Shown piece by piece: positions 30,758 to 38,605 of a stretch of 64,000 nt of DNA (its first letter is position 1; each line of letters begins with the position of its first letter). The DNA comes from a virus, in IMG/VR virus record IMGVR_UViG_3300028827_000100, positions 1 through 64,000 of that record, one strand, 5' to 3'. The notes beneath the pieces were generated by a model that did no database searches, had not been told where the DNA came from, and worked only from the letters and a program-made list of their open reading frames with translations. A program made the position numbers and the translations under genes.

Positions 30758-31142
30758 TGTTGCAGGATACAAAATGTACATAGCAGTTGCAGTTGCCGCA
30801 TTTCTGGTCGGGGCTGGCGGCGGCAGTTGCACGATGTCAAAAATAAAAAATATAGAGATAGAGAAGGGGAAAGTGGAGATAGAAAAACTTGGCGCAAAGG
30901 TTGAGAGGCTTGAAAACGAGAACAAAAGTATAAAAGATGCACTTGCAGGGTGTGACCTTGAAAAGAAGACAATTATTGATTCCTGTGACACAAGGGCAGA
31001 AAAATACAGGGTGATGGTTGAAAGGTTGAGAAAAATATGTTTCGCCGAAAACGGCAATGGAGGAGAACATGAAACGATTGGTGATACCGGCAATAGCACT
31101 ATTAACAATCTTCTTAACAGCATGTTCCCTGTGCAAAAGTGA
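30729..31142 (+). CDS. Rz: i-spanin (Rz-like)
   Basis: 137 residues. An N-terminal membrane segment at about 16-33 (MYIAVAVAAFLVGAGGG) is followed by a long coiled coil (EIEKGKVEIEKLGAKVERLE) and a tail with Cys. This is the topology of the inner-membrane spanin subunit, which spans the periplasm with the o-spanin to fuse the membranes at lysis. The o-spanin start lies inside it in another frame, the classical Rz/Rz1 overlap. ATG 30729 after AAAGGGTGGTGG. Confidence 0.85.
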   Translation: MSMLMKLAGSVAGYKMYIAVAVAAFLVGAGGGSCTMSKIKNIEIEKGKVEIEKLGAKVERLENENKSIKDALAGCDLEKKTIIDSCDTRAEKYRVMVERLRKICFAENGNGGEHETIGDTGNSTINNLLNSMFPVQK

Positions 31143-31395
31143 AGTAAGGACTGAAATAAAATACATAACACCTGAAATTCCGTCTATACCTGAAAGTCCT
31201 ACATATGAGCCGGTTACTTTCAGGGAGTATTCGATTGACGGGGTTACGTATCAGATGCTTGATACTGAAAACGCAAGAGCACTCTTGTTTAATGTTGAAT
31301 TGATGAAAGGACAAATTGAACAGCTCAAGCAGATTATATTCCAGATAGAGCAAACTGTTAGCACAGGGGAGGGTGGAGAAGATGGTACACGCTGA
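31069..31395 (+). CDS. Rz1: o-spanin lipoprotein (Rz1-like)
   Basis: 108 residues from ATG 31069 (GGAGG upstream), overlapping the i-spanin by 74 nt in another frame. Signal peptide MKRLVIPAIALLTIFLTAC with lipobox LTAC (Cys19) predicts an outer-membrane lipoprotein. A Pro-rich segment (PEIPSIPESPTYEP) is typical of Rz1 proteins. With the i-spanin it indicates a host with an outer membrane. Confidence 0.88.
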   Translation: MKRLVIPAIALLTIFLTACSLCKSEVRTEIKYITPEIPSIPESPTYEPVTFREYSIDGVTYQMLDTENARALLFNVELMKGQIEQLKQIIFQIEQTVSTGEGGEDGTR

Positions 31396-31759
31396 ATACC
31401 CGTCTTATTCCGACAATGGTATACATGCGACCATAGACCTCTTTGGATGTGATATGGAACAGATAGAAAATCCGAAGTACGTGATGAAAATTCTCAAAGG
31501 AGCGTCGGAGAAGGCGGGGGCGAAAATACTTGGGGAGATGGAACACAAGTTCAAACCGATGGGTTACACGGCCATTTTGATGTTGAGTGAGTCACATATA
31601 TCCATCCACACCTTTCCCGAAAGGGGGAGTTGTTCGATAGATGTATATGTGTGCTCTATCATGAAAAAAATGGATTTGCAGAAAGCAATAGAATATATCT
31701 GCAAAGCATTTATTCACAGCTACAAGCAGGTAAATACTTATGTAAGAGGGATAAGATAA
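31382..31759 (+). CDS. speD: S-adenosylmethionine decarboxylase proenzyme (class 1B)
   Basis: 125 residues from ATG 31382; a GTG at 31373 is in frame but lies on the ribosome-binding sequence. The pyruvoyl site is SESHISIHTFPERG, where Ser71 becomes the pyruvoyl group after self-cleavage following Glu70. His76 and Cys91 match the processing and catalytic residues (His68 and Cys83 of the Thermotoga maritima enzyme). It makes decarboxylated AdoMet, the aminopropyl donor for spermidine and longer polyamines, which stabilise nucleic acids in thermophiles and neutralise packaged DNA. The start overlaps the o-spanin by 14 nt. A virus-borne SpeD is uncommon. Confidence 0.95.
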   Translation: MVHAEYPSYSDNGIHATIDLFGCDMEQIENPKYVMKILKGASEKAGAKILGEMEHKFKPMGYTAILMLSESHISIHTFPERGSCSIDVYVCSIMKKMDLQKAIEYICKAFIHSYKQVNTYVRGIR

Positions 31760-31772
31760 AGAGGAGGTCGGT

Positions 31773-32081
31773 ATGGGCAGAAAGAAAAAGAGAGAGCACG
31801 AAGAAGACAGGTCAAAAAGAGAAGAAAAAAGTTTGAAGAAGAGAATAGAGTCTTTCTTCAGGGCGTGTGAGAAACTTGAAGACGTAAACAGTATCCGCAT
31901 CTATGACAAGAGTGGAACTGGAGAAAAGATGCTGTTTGTTGTTGACAGCAAACTTTCAAGGCAATCCGGGGTCAGCGAGTTGATTAAGAATGAATTTGCT
32001 GATTCTTCATGCAAAATTGTGTATGTCAGGTTGCCGGAAAAATTAAAGCCTGAAACAAAATTTGAATATGTAGTGGGGTGA
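31773..32081 (+). CDS. Hypothetical protein with basic N-terminus
   Basis: 102 residues, ATG 31773 after GAGGAGG. The first 30 residues are a mixed Lys/Arg/Glu helix (MGRKKKREHEEDRSKREEK). The rest alternates strands and helix (SIRIYDKSGTGEKMLFVVD). No family recognised. Confidence 0.7.
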   Translation: MGRKKKREHEEDRSKREEKSLKKRIESFFRACEKLEDVNSIRIYDKSGTGEKMLFVVDSKLSRQSGVSELIKNEFADSSCKIVYVRLPEKLKPETKFEYVVG

Positions 32082-32085
32082 CATG

Positions 32086-32445
32086 ATGGAAAAAATAGCA
32101 GTTGTAAAGAAGTGCAAGGAAAAAGACAGAAGAAATGCTGATGACGTGTGGTGTGTATACTCACACGACGAAAGCAGATTGCTTGGAAGGTACAAAACTA
32201 AAAGCGAAGCAAATAAAAGACTTCAGCAGGTTGAATATTTCAAACAGAAAGGAAGGATTGAACCTGTACACAACGAGCTTGGCGACCTGTTTTATGCTCT
32301 CGATTCACTTGCCACCATACTTGAAACAATAGACCTTGATGAAACAACAGTGCAAAGATACCCAAGTCAGATAGATGCGGCGACATGGCACTTGCTTGAA
32401 GCGGGACGTATTCTGTACGGCATTATGCCGGAGAACGTATCTTGA
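32086..32445 (+). CDS. Hypothetical protein
   Basis: 119 residues from ATG 32086 (GGGGTG upstream; 32083 is also ATG). The N-terminal half has WCVYSHDESRLLGRYKTKSE, then ANKRLQQVEYFK, a pattern seen in small phage proteins (strand, turn, then A-x-x-R-L-x-x-V-x-Y-F-K). The second half is helical. Role unknown. Confidence 0.7.
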   Translation: MEKIAVVKKCKEKDRRNADDVWCVYSHDESRLLGRYKTKSEANKRLQQVEYFKQKGRIEPVHNELGDLFYALDSLATILETIDLDETTVQRYPSQIDAATWHLLEAGRILYGIMPENVS

Positions 32446-32457
32446 CGGGGGTGTGAA

Positions 32458-33015
32458 ATGTATGGAGTTGGACACTACAGCAATTATGAATATGAGGCAA
32501 TAAGGCTTATACCCGGCGATGTTGTTCTTGCAAAGAAGCATGGGAATGTGGTGTCAGAAATTATAAGTGGATATAAAACTTCAAAATTTTCACACGTTAT
32601 GCCGGTTCTCGACTCGAACAGACTTGTAAGTGCGGAGTGGCCGAGGGTTGTATTCAGAAGTATATACGACTTTTGCAACGAAGACTACAGAATAAAGATA
32701 ATTAGACCGACTGTTGAATTGACACGTGAAGATGTCAGAAAGTGGTGTGCGGCTGGCGAAGAAGCTGTAAATAAAAAATATGATTTGTATTCATTCATAG
32801 GTCACATACTGAATAAGGTTGGTTTTCAGAAGAACAGCATGTTCAACTGTGCGGAAGTGACGTTGAGGTGCTTCAACTCGATTAACAGATATGTAAGCAT
32901 ACCTTTTGATTTTGTCAGCCCGCACACTTTTGAGGTGATGTCTTATACCAACGATTTTATTACGGTTTTCAGTGCCGATGTTATGTCGGCAAGTTTCAGA
33001 AAGATATTTGTTTAA
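32458..33015 (+). CDS. Permuted papain-fold (NlpC/P60-like) hydrolase
   Basis: 185 residues. Motifs of YiiX/DUF830-type circularly permuted NlpC/P60 enzymes: LIPGDVVLAKKHG, a His strand FSHVMPVL, then KYDLYSFIG and MFNCAEVTLRCF with the likely catalytic Cys. In the permuted family His comes before Cys, as here. Substrate unknown: wall peptide or lipid/amide bond. Near the lysis genes it may help cell-wall remodelling or entry. ATG 32458. Confidence 0.75.
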   Translation: MYGVGHYSNYEYEAIRLIPGDVVLAKKHGNVVSEIISGYKTSKFSHVMPVLDSNRLVSAEWPRVVFRSIYDFCNEDYRIKIIRPTVELTREDVRKWCAAGEEAVNKKYDLYSFIGHILNKVGFQKNSMFNCAEVTLRCFNSINRYVSIPFDFVSPHTFEVMSYTNDFITVFSADVMSASFRKIFV

Positions 33016-33026
33016 GGGGGTGTGGT

Positions 33027-33320
33027 ATGGACAGGTTGCTGAAATATATCCCTGCAACAATAATGATATTGAGTTCTGTTATAGGTGTTGTTATATACAT
33101 GGAAAACAACTATGCAAAAGCAGAGGATGTTCAGAGGGTGGAGCAAAGGCTCGACCAGAAAATACTTGAAGACAGATATTGGCAGATACAGAGCAGGATA
33201 TGGAGAATAGAGGACAGGCTCGAAAAGAGCAAAGACCCTGTTCTCAAAAAGGAATTGCGGGAACTTGAAGAAGAAAAAGAGATGATAAAGGGGAAACTTG
33301 ACAGGATAGGGAATGAGTGA
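33027..33320 (+). CDS. Membrane-anchored coiled-coil protein
   Basis: 97 residues. One N-terminal membrane segment (IPATIMILSSVIGVVIYM), then a coiled coil (DVQRVEQRLDQKI through KELRELEEEKEMIKG). Looks like a small i-spanin or tail-fibre-adjacent anchor. Overlaps the next gene by 8 nt. No family assigned. Confidence 0.7.
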   Translation: MDRLLKYIPATIMILSSVIGVVIYMENNYAKAEDVQRVEQRLDQKILEDRYWQIQSRIWRIEDRLEKSKDPVLKKELRELEEEKEMIKGKLDRIGNE

Positions 33321-33456
33321 ATGTTATTACAATCCACTCATAGCGGTAAAAATTGTAGATGGTATATGTTTCAGTTATATATCCACAATTGAGCTTTGTG
33401 ACAGATGTCCATACAAACCTATTGGAGGTGTGAATGTTCAGGGCAAAAGTCTTTAG
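33313..33456 (+). CDS. 47-residue cysteine-containing protein
   Basis: ATG 33313 to TAG 33454-33456, spaced normally from GGATAGGG, overlapping neighbours on both sides. Contains ECYYNPLIAVKIVDGICF and ELCDRCPYKP, four Cys. It fills the only gap here and has neighbour-like codons. No family recognised. Confidence 0.5.
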   Translation: MSECYYNPLIAVKIVDGICFSYISTIELCDRCPYKPIGGVNVQGKSL

Positions 33457-33682
33457 GGGGCCGACAGAAGGTTTTTTATATACCGGGGATGAGCACACAA
33501 ACATTCCGCTACAGCATGGAAAAATTTTTGTTGGAAGTGTTGACAATCTTGCTGTTGGAGTTGTTGTAAGCGGCGATATAACAATAGACGATGCGGGCGT
33601 TTCAGCTTTTACACAGCAGGCCGAAGATAAAATAGGCCAGTATGCAGAAAACAACATTTTACCTTTGGTGGTGGCGTTATGA
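33434..33682 (+). CDS. Small virion-module protein
   Basis: 82 residues, ATG 33434 after TTGGAGGTG. Beta-rich (VFRGPTEGFLYTGDEHTNIP, then VVVSGDITIDDAGVSAF), with a helix at the C-terminus. Begins a run of beta-rich structural-looking proteins. No family recognised. Overlaps the next ATG. Confidence 0.65.
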   Translation: MFRAKVFRGPTEGFLYTGDEHTNIPLQHGKIFVGSVDNLAVGVVVSGDITIDDAGVSAFTQQAEDKIGQYAENNILPLVVAL

Positions 33683-34632
33683 AATTTTTGGTTGGAGTTG
33701 ATATAGGGAATTATTCGTTTAATGTTGCAACAAAGACGATAACGTTCAGTAATCTCCCCGATCTTGTTTCGCAGGAACAGATACTTCTCGTTACCAACGT
33801 GAAGACCGGTACTGTGATTTATCAGTTCAATTCATATGATTTAGGTGGTACTTTTTCCGGTGGAGTTTTGACGTTGCGTACAGACCTTTCCGGGATGACT
33901 GATACAGACCCATTGCAGATATTTATTGAATATCCACACCCTATGAACGTGGAGAGTTTGCTTCGCAAAGGTGTGGCAGGTGGTGAACGTTCAAGATTTG
34001 ATACATCGCACGTATACAATCCAGAAACTTTCTTTCCACGCAATCATATGTTCAATATAAATACAAGAGAAATATTGAACAATACGCAACAGTATCCAAC
34101 TTTGCCGCTTGAATGGGTTGACCTGAATTGGATTACAGATTATCCAACTTCTGTAGTTGGAAACGGGAACAACAACGATTATCCGGACGGATTCAACGTT
34201 TTGTTTTATCACAATCCTACAATGACGAATGAAAGCGGATTTTATGTATATCCAAAACAGAACAGAACTCTGTATATTAAGGAAATTCACGTCATGTGCG
34301 AAGTTGCAAACAGAACAGATGTTAGCAAACCTATTGATAAAAATGGACAGGTAATGATATGGTCGCATTCTGGTTCTGAATATTGCAGAGCACGGACGAT
34401 AAGCGACCTCACCACAATAGCAGACTTTTCTTTTGTCAGGCCGTCATTGTTCAATCCGAATATGTGGACATACAAATACATAGTCAGGTCTGAACCGCCC
34501 GGCAGAATTGTAGGTGACAGCGGGGATTATTTTCAGATAAAGATGTCGGGTGATTCATTCCCGGACAACGACTACATGACAAGTTTGTATTTCTTTTTCA
34601 AGATGTGGGAACTTCACACGGACAAGGAGTAA
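33679..34632 (+). CDS. Virion structural protein (tail-fibre/receptor module)
   Basis: 317 residues, predominantly beta-strand and rich in Asn, Thr, Tyr and Pro, typical of fibre or appendage proteins. N-terminal strands (VGVDIGNYSFNVATKTITFS), central NHMFNINTREILNNTQQY and C-terminal FQIKMSGDSFPDNDYMTSLY. First of eight such genes preceding the packaging genes. No precise family recognised. ATG 33679. Confidence 0.65.
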   Translation: MKFLVGVDIGNYSFNVATKTITFSNLPDLVSQEQILLVTNVKTGTVIYQFNSYDLGGTFSGGVLTLRTDLSGMTDTDPLQIFIEYPHPMNVESLLRKGVAGGERSRFDTSHVYNPETFFPRNHMFNINTREILNNTQQYPTLPLEWVDLNWITDYPTSVVGNGNNNDYPDGFNVLFYHNPTMTNESGFYVYPKQNRTLYIKEIHVMCEVANRTDVSKPIDKNGQVMIWSHSGSEYCRARTISDLTTIADFSFVRPSLFNPNMWTYKYIVRSEPPGRIVGDSGDYFQIKMSGDSFPDNDYMTSLYFFFKMWELHTDKE

Positions 34633-34643
34633 GGAGAGTACAA

Positions 34644-35609
34644 ATGATAGAGACTTCAACGTATGCTGAAATCAAGGAGATAATAATATCGAGGCATATT
34701 TACCCTGTTATAGTTGAGTATGAGAATTATGTTGTTATTATAGCGTCGGATGGAGTTGTTGATGCGAGATATAACATTCTAAAGAAATCCGCAGAGTTTG
34801 CGGATTTGATAGCAGACAACTGGAAAACGGTCAGAAGGTCTGTATTAAGTTCCGGCAACAGAGTTATAACAAACATAACAAGAGATACGAGAGAGCCTGT
34901 CTGTGGTCTTTCAGCCCAACCGCACCTCGACAAAACGATAACAAATGTCACGTTTGATTCTATTGAATTTACAACATCGCCGTTGGTGAATGAATCTTTA
35001 ACAGCGGCGGTTGCAGAAAATACATTCAGTATACCTGTTGGTTCTTCCGTAAACTTTACTGTTGGAATGAGAGTTGTTGTAGAAGAGGCTGGAAAGCAAT
35101 TGTCTATAGGTATAGTTGAAAGTATACCGGACGGTACTACTGTTAACATAGTTCCCGGAACTAAAGATGCGTATACAACATCTGCCTTGTTGAGGCAATG
35201 CGTGAAAGGCAGGCAGGTGTATGTCAATTATGGAAATTCGTTAAGTAAATTCAGGGTGACGGTGTGCACGCCTACAAGTATAACAGTTGACAACAGGGGT
35301 ATAGATTTGACTTCGGTAACACAGACAGGAAATACAATCAGATTTAACGAAGAAGAACTGAAACTTGGTTCGATAACTATGGGAGGGTTTAACGACGCTT
35401 CATATGTTCTCGATGTGGTTTCGCAGGAGTTTTATGGAGACCTGAACAGATATATAATTTTTGAGAACTGGGGAAAGAGCCTTCCACAGGTTCATGGCGA
35501 AGCGTCAGTTATTGGGGCAAATTACGGATATTTTCTTGGCAGTGCTTACGATTTCAAACAGAAAGTGCCGGAAATATCGATGAGTCTTCTTGGGGAAATC
35601 TGGAGTTAG
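34644..35609 (+). CDS. Virion structural protein
   Basis: 321 residues from ATG 34644 (AAGGAGAG upstream). Mostly beta; Val/Thr-rich strands such as FTVGMRVVVEEAGKQLSIGI resemble repeating small beta domains. C-terminal QKVPEISMSLLGEIWS. It sits between other fibre-like genes. No family recognised; probable appendage component by context. Confidence 0.65.
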   Translation: MIETSTYAEIKEIIISRHIYPVIVEYENYVVIIASDGVVDARYNILKKSAEFADLIADNWKTVRRSVLSSGNRVITNITRDTREPVCGLSAQPHLDKTITNVTFDSIEFTTSPLVNESLTAAVAENTFSIPVGSSVNFTVGMRVVVEEAGKQLSIGIVESIPDGTTVNIVPGTKDAYTTSALLRQCVKGRQVYVNYGNSLSKFRVTVCTPTSITVDNRGIDLTSVTQTGNTIRFNEEELKLGSITMGGFNDASYVLDVVSQEFYGDLNRYIIFENWGKSLPQVHGEASVIGANYGYFLGSAYDFKQKVPEISMSLLGEIWS

Positions 35610-35619
35610 GAGGTAATTG

Positions 35620-36363
35620 ATGGCAGATGGAGAAATAGTATATCCAGTTGACTATACAACTTTATTGAAAAACAGGAGGCTGGCAAACGCTCCCCTGAAT
35701 TGTGTTGAATATGAAAAGACGGTTGAACTGCATGTTCCTACTGAATATGGAATATATGAAACAATACTGAAAAAGGACAGTGGGAATCAGGACTATCAGG
35801 ATTTTATCAATAACAGGAAGCAGTATTGCAACAGTCTCGAAGCAATAGCGTTGAGAGACCACAGGGTCGTGACGCACAATTTTGCAGACAGTTCGACGTG
35901 GATAAACGGAGCTGGAGACAGCACGTTTACAATCGCACCCGAAGATGGAAAAGTTTTTATAGTCACTTTCATGATGATAAGGTTTCCAAAGAAGCTGAAA
36001 CTCGAAAGCACCAACAGGTTGACATTCAAGGTGTGGCTGTCGCCCGATGGTATAAGTGCTCCAGTTCCAGTAATAAATCTTCAGTATGGTTCTTTGAAAG
36101 AATTGAGAAAGAAAAGCAACACACCAACATTTATACCCCCGGATATAGTTGAAGATATGGGGAGTGATAAAATGATAGAGATGATTTTTCACTATGCGGA
36201 CAACGATACACTGAAAGGGTCTCCAATAAGATTGCACAGCTCCCTGAATGAAAAGATAGAAATATATCTTGAAGCGCATCAGCCAGTAAAAGACATATCG
36301 GGTGGTTCGATAACGGATGACTGCATAGCAGTTGCAAACGGAAAGCAGGTAATAGAATTTTAG
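35620..36363 (+). CDS. Virion structural protein
   Basis: 247 residues from ATG 35620 (GGAGG upstream; TTG 35617 also in frame). Beta-rich centre FTIAPEDGKVFIVTFMMIRF and LTFKVWLSPDGISAPVPV, suggesting a jelly-roll-like fibre tip domain as in the 33679 product. No family recognised. Confidence 0.65.
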   Translation: MADGEIVYPVDYTTLLKNRRLANAPLNCVEYEKTVELHVPTEYGIYETILKKDSGNQDYQDFINNRKQYCNSLEAIALRDHRVVTHNFADSSTWINGAGDSTFTIAPEDGKVFIVTFMMIRFPKKLKLESTNRLTFKVWLSPDGISAPVPVINLQYGSLKELRKKSNTPTFIPPDIVEDMGSDKMIEMIFHYADNDTLKGSPIRLHSSLNEKIEIYLEAHQPVKDISGGSITDDCIAVANGKQVIEF

Positions 36364-36372
36364 GAGGGTTGT

Positions 36373-36693
36373 ATGAGAAAGATGATAATGACCGGAGTTA
36401 GCGGTGGTCTTGAAAGACTGTCTCCGGGCGAAGAAGTGGCAATAAGGCCGAGAGAGCCATATACACTTTACAAGCTCACAAACATCGGCCACTCCGGCGA
36501 CGTCGAGATAATAACTACAAATGGAGATGTTGAAGTAAAGATGGATAAGGATGATGGTGAGGGTTCGTGGATAGGTTATCCGTTTTATTCAACAGAAAAC
36601 AGGTATTACAAAATCAGAAATGTTGACAGTGGAGATATAAACATTTCATACGAAATAGAAATATATCAGATAATAGACTACAGGACGACATAA
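36373..36693 (+). CDS. Small virion-module protein
   Basis: 106 residues, ATG 36373 after AGGAGGGT. Beta-rich with LYKLTNIGHSGDVEIITT and YYKIRNVDSGDINISYEIE, the features of a compact beta-sandwich. No family recognised. Confidence 0.65.
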   Translation: MRKMIMTGVSGGLERLSPGEEVAIRPREPYTLYKLTNIGHSGDVEIITTNGDVEVKMDKDDGEGSWIGYPFYSTENRYYKIRNVDSGDINISYEIEIYQIIDYRTT

Positions 36694-36703
36694 GGAGGTA
36701 AGG

Positions 36704-37003
36704 ATGCCACTTATTACACAGCATACGGAAACGATTACAACTGAAAAGAAAATAGTAATGACAATAGTTAATACGGAAGACAGAGCGGTTGAATATCATA
36801 TTAGAACGATAAAAAAAGATACAGCCGGCAATACCATAAGCACAAGCATGAGTGTTGTGCGGGTTGAAAGAGGTGATTTTGAAGACCTTGCGAAACAACT
36901 CCCGGTTGATGTCGATGGGAATCAATTGACAAACGCAAAGCCAATATACGACAACGTTGCAGACATATCGTACCGATGGTTGCAGGAGAGGGGATTGATA
37001 TGA
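36704..37003 (+). CDS. Small virion-module protein
   Basis: 99 residues, ATG 36704 after AAGGAGGT. N-terminal strands with TITTEKKIVMTIVNTEDRAV and C-terminal ADISYRWLQERGLI. No family recognised. Stop overlaps the next ATG (ATGA). Confidence 0.65.
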   Translation: MPLITQHTETITTEKKIVMTIVNTEDRAVEYHIRTIKKDTAGNTISTSMSVVRVERGDFEDLAKQLPVDVDGNQLTNAKPIYDNVADISYRWLQERGLI

Positions 37004-37467
37004 AGTTTGTTATAAAAGCTGAAAATCATACTGTTGTTGCCACTCACAACGACAATCAGGAAATTGAAGATTTGTATCCGTTGTGTTACTTCCTTACTTT
37101 GCCGGACAGCACACCTGTGCCTGAAAACGGGATCTCCCCTTTGTTCGGCATGACTGTTGATGAAGCGAAGATAGTCAAAAAGGACGAGGTAAAGAGGGTT
37201 GCAAGAAGAAAAATACTGAAGATTATACCGGAGTGGAAGCAGGCAAACTACAACGCAAGGGCTTCCGAACTTATTGACAAGAAGGCGTCGGGTCAACAGT
37301 TGACACAGGATGAGCAAATAGAGCTTGACAGCATCAGGTCTGTTTGGGAAACCGTTAAGAATATAAGACTTGCTTCAGACTCCATAGAAATTGAAATAGA
37401 CAATCTTGTGGATATAAATGCAGTTGCAACCTATGACGTTGAAACAAATACTTTGTGGCCTGTATAG
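37000..37467 (+). CDS. Putative tail-fibre assembly-type protein
   Basis: 155 residues from ATG 37000 (GGAGAGGGG upstream). N-terminal strands, then a long basic helix DEVKRVARRKILKIIPEWKQ and a further helix with QQLTQDEQIELDSIRSVWE. Its size, helical body and place directly before the fibre-like genes recall fibre chaperones, but I have no motif-level proof. Confidence 0.5.
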   Translation: MKFVIKAENHTVVATHNDNQEIEDLYPLCYFLTLPDSTPVPENGISPLFGMTVDEAKIVKKDEVKRVARRKILKIIPEWKQANYNARASELIDKKASGQQLTQDEQIELDSIRSVWETVKNIRLASDSIEIEIDNLVDINAVATYDVETNTLWPV

Positions 37468-37476
37468 GAGGGCGAT

Positions 37477-38595
37477 ATGCCATCTGTTGGGAGTTTGACA
37501 GAACCTTTTTACAACAAAACATACAACGTCCCCGGTAGCACGATTGTGGACGAATCGAGCACTACCCTGTATCAGTTTCTTGAAGAGCTGGAAAGAACGA
37601 GGTTTGACAACAAGAACACAAACGACTACTATGATACATTTGTTGCCTCAATAAATGCTCCACGTTCAGAGTATCAGTTCAGGGATTCACTTCGCAATCT
37701 TGATAGTGTAAAAGTTGTGATAGACGGGAGTGCATCAACAGTACCTATCACCGGAAGTGTTCAAAGTGCGTCTGTCTTGAATGATGTATGGACTCTTACC
37801 ATCGGAAATGTTGCAAACGTATCTCTGGTTGCAGTTGATGACATTGTTGTTAAAGATGATTTTGTATATTATGGTATTTTGTCTGGATGCTGGAAGATAA
37901 CTTCAGTTGACACACAAAATTCGACTATTACAGTTGAGAAGTACAGCAAAAGAGATTTGAGTGGGGTTACTGGGTATACATTTAATGCCACTGTGTACCC
38001 TGTCGTATACAGGTTCAGTTCCAATTGGGCGTATATAGAGAATTGTTATATGGAATTTAGCAATATTTTATTCAGGGCCGGAACGACGTTTACAAAACTT
38101 TTGACGTATGGGTCAAAACTGAAATTCACCAACTGTGTATTTGACAATATAACTTTGACATGCCATGATACTTTTATATACGACAGTGGGTTTATGGCGT
38201 TTACACAGTATGGGGTTGAGTTTTACGATTGTAGAGTTTACAAAAACAATTATACGGATATAATTTCTTCTCACTATAGTGAGAACAATACAAATTTTAT
38301 TACAGCGGTAAATTCACACTTTAATTATTTAAGGGTTTTGTCAGATTCATTTGGGAACGGTATTGATGCGGTATCGAGTTCGTTTAATCTGTCAAGATTT
38401 TATATATATAACAATACAAACGGACTGAAACTTTCTTCTTCGTCTGTTATTGACGGTTACATTTTTGCGGGTGGGAATCAAACCGATATATATGCAGAGA
38501 ACAATTCCATGGTGAAAATTCCAATGAGTGGAGTTACCACGACTTCGCCTGCCATAGGCGTGGTTGGAAACAGGGAAGCCTTGATAACAACATAA
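37477..38595 (+). CDS. Beta-helix-like tail-spike or fibre protein
   Basis: 372 residues. N-terminal 80 residues helical/linker (NKTYNVPGSTIVDESSTTLY). From about 190 onward, short repeated strands with stacked Asn/Ser/Cys (KLKFTNCVFDNITL, VEFYDCRVYKNNYTD, NFITAVNSHFNYL) look like a right-handed parallel beta-helix, the fold of many spikes. No catalytic motif noted. Host binding is inferred. Confidence 0.7.
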   Translation: MPSVGSLTEPFYNKTYNVPGSTIVDESSTTLYQFLEELERTRFDNKNTNDYYDTFVASINAPRSEYQFRDSLRNLDSVKVVIDGSASTVPITGSVQSASVLNDVWTLTIGNVANVSLVAVDDIVVKDDFVYYGILSGCWKITSVDTQNSTITVEKYSKRDLSGVTGYTFNATVYPVVYRFSSNWAYIENCYMEFSNILFRAGTTFTKLLTYGSKLKFTNCVFDNITLTCHDTFIYDSGFMAFTQYGVEFYDCRVYKNNYTDIISSHYSENNTNFITAVNSHFNYLRVLSDSFGNGIDAVSSSFNLSRFYIYNNTNGLKLSSSSVIDGYIFAGGNQTDIYAENNSMVKIPMSGVTTTSPAIGVVGNREALITT

Positions 38596-38605
38596 GGGGT
38601 TTGGT

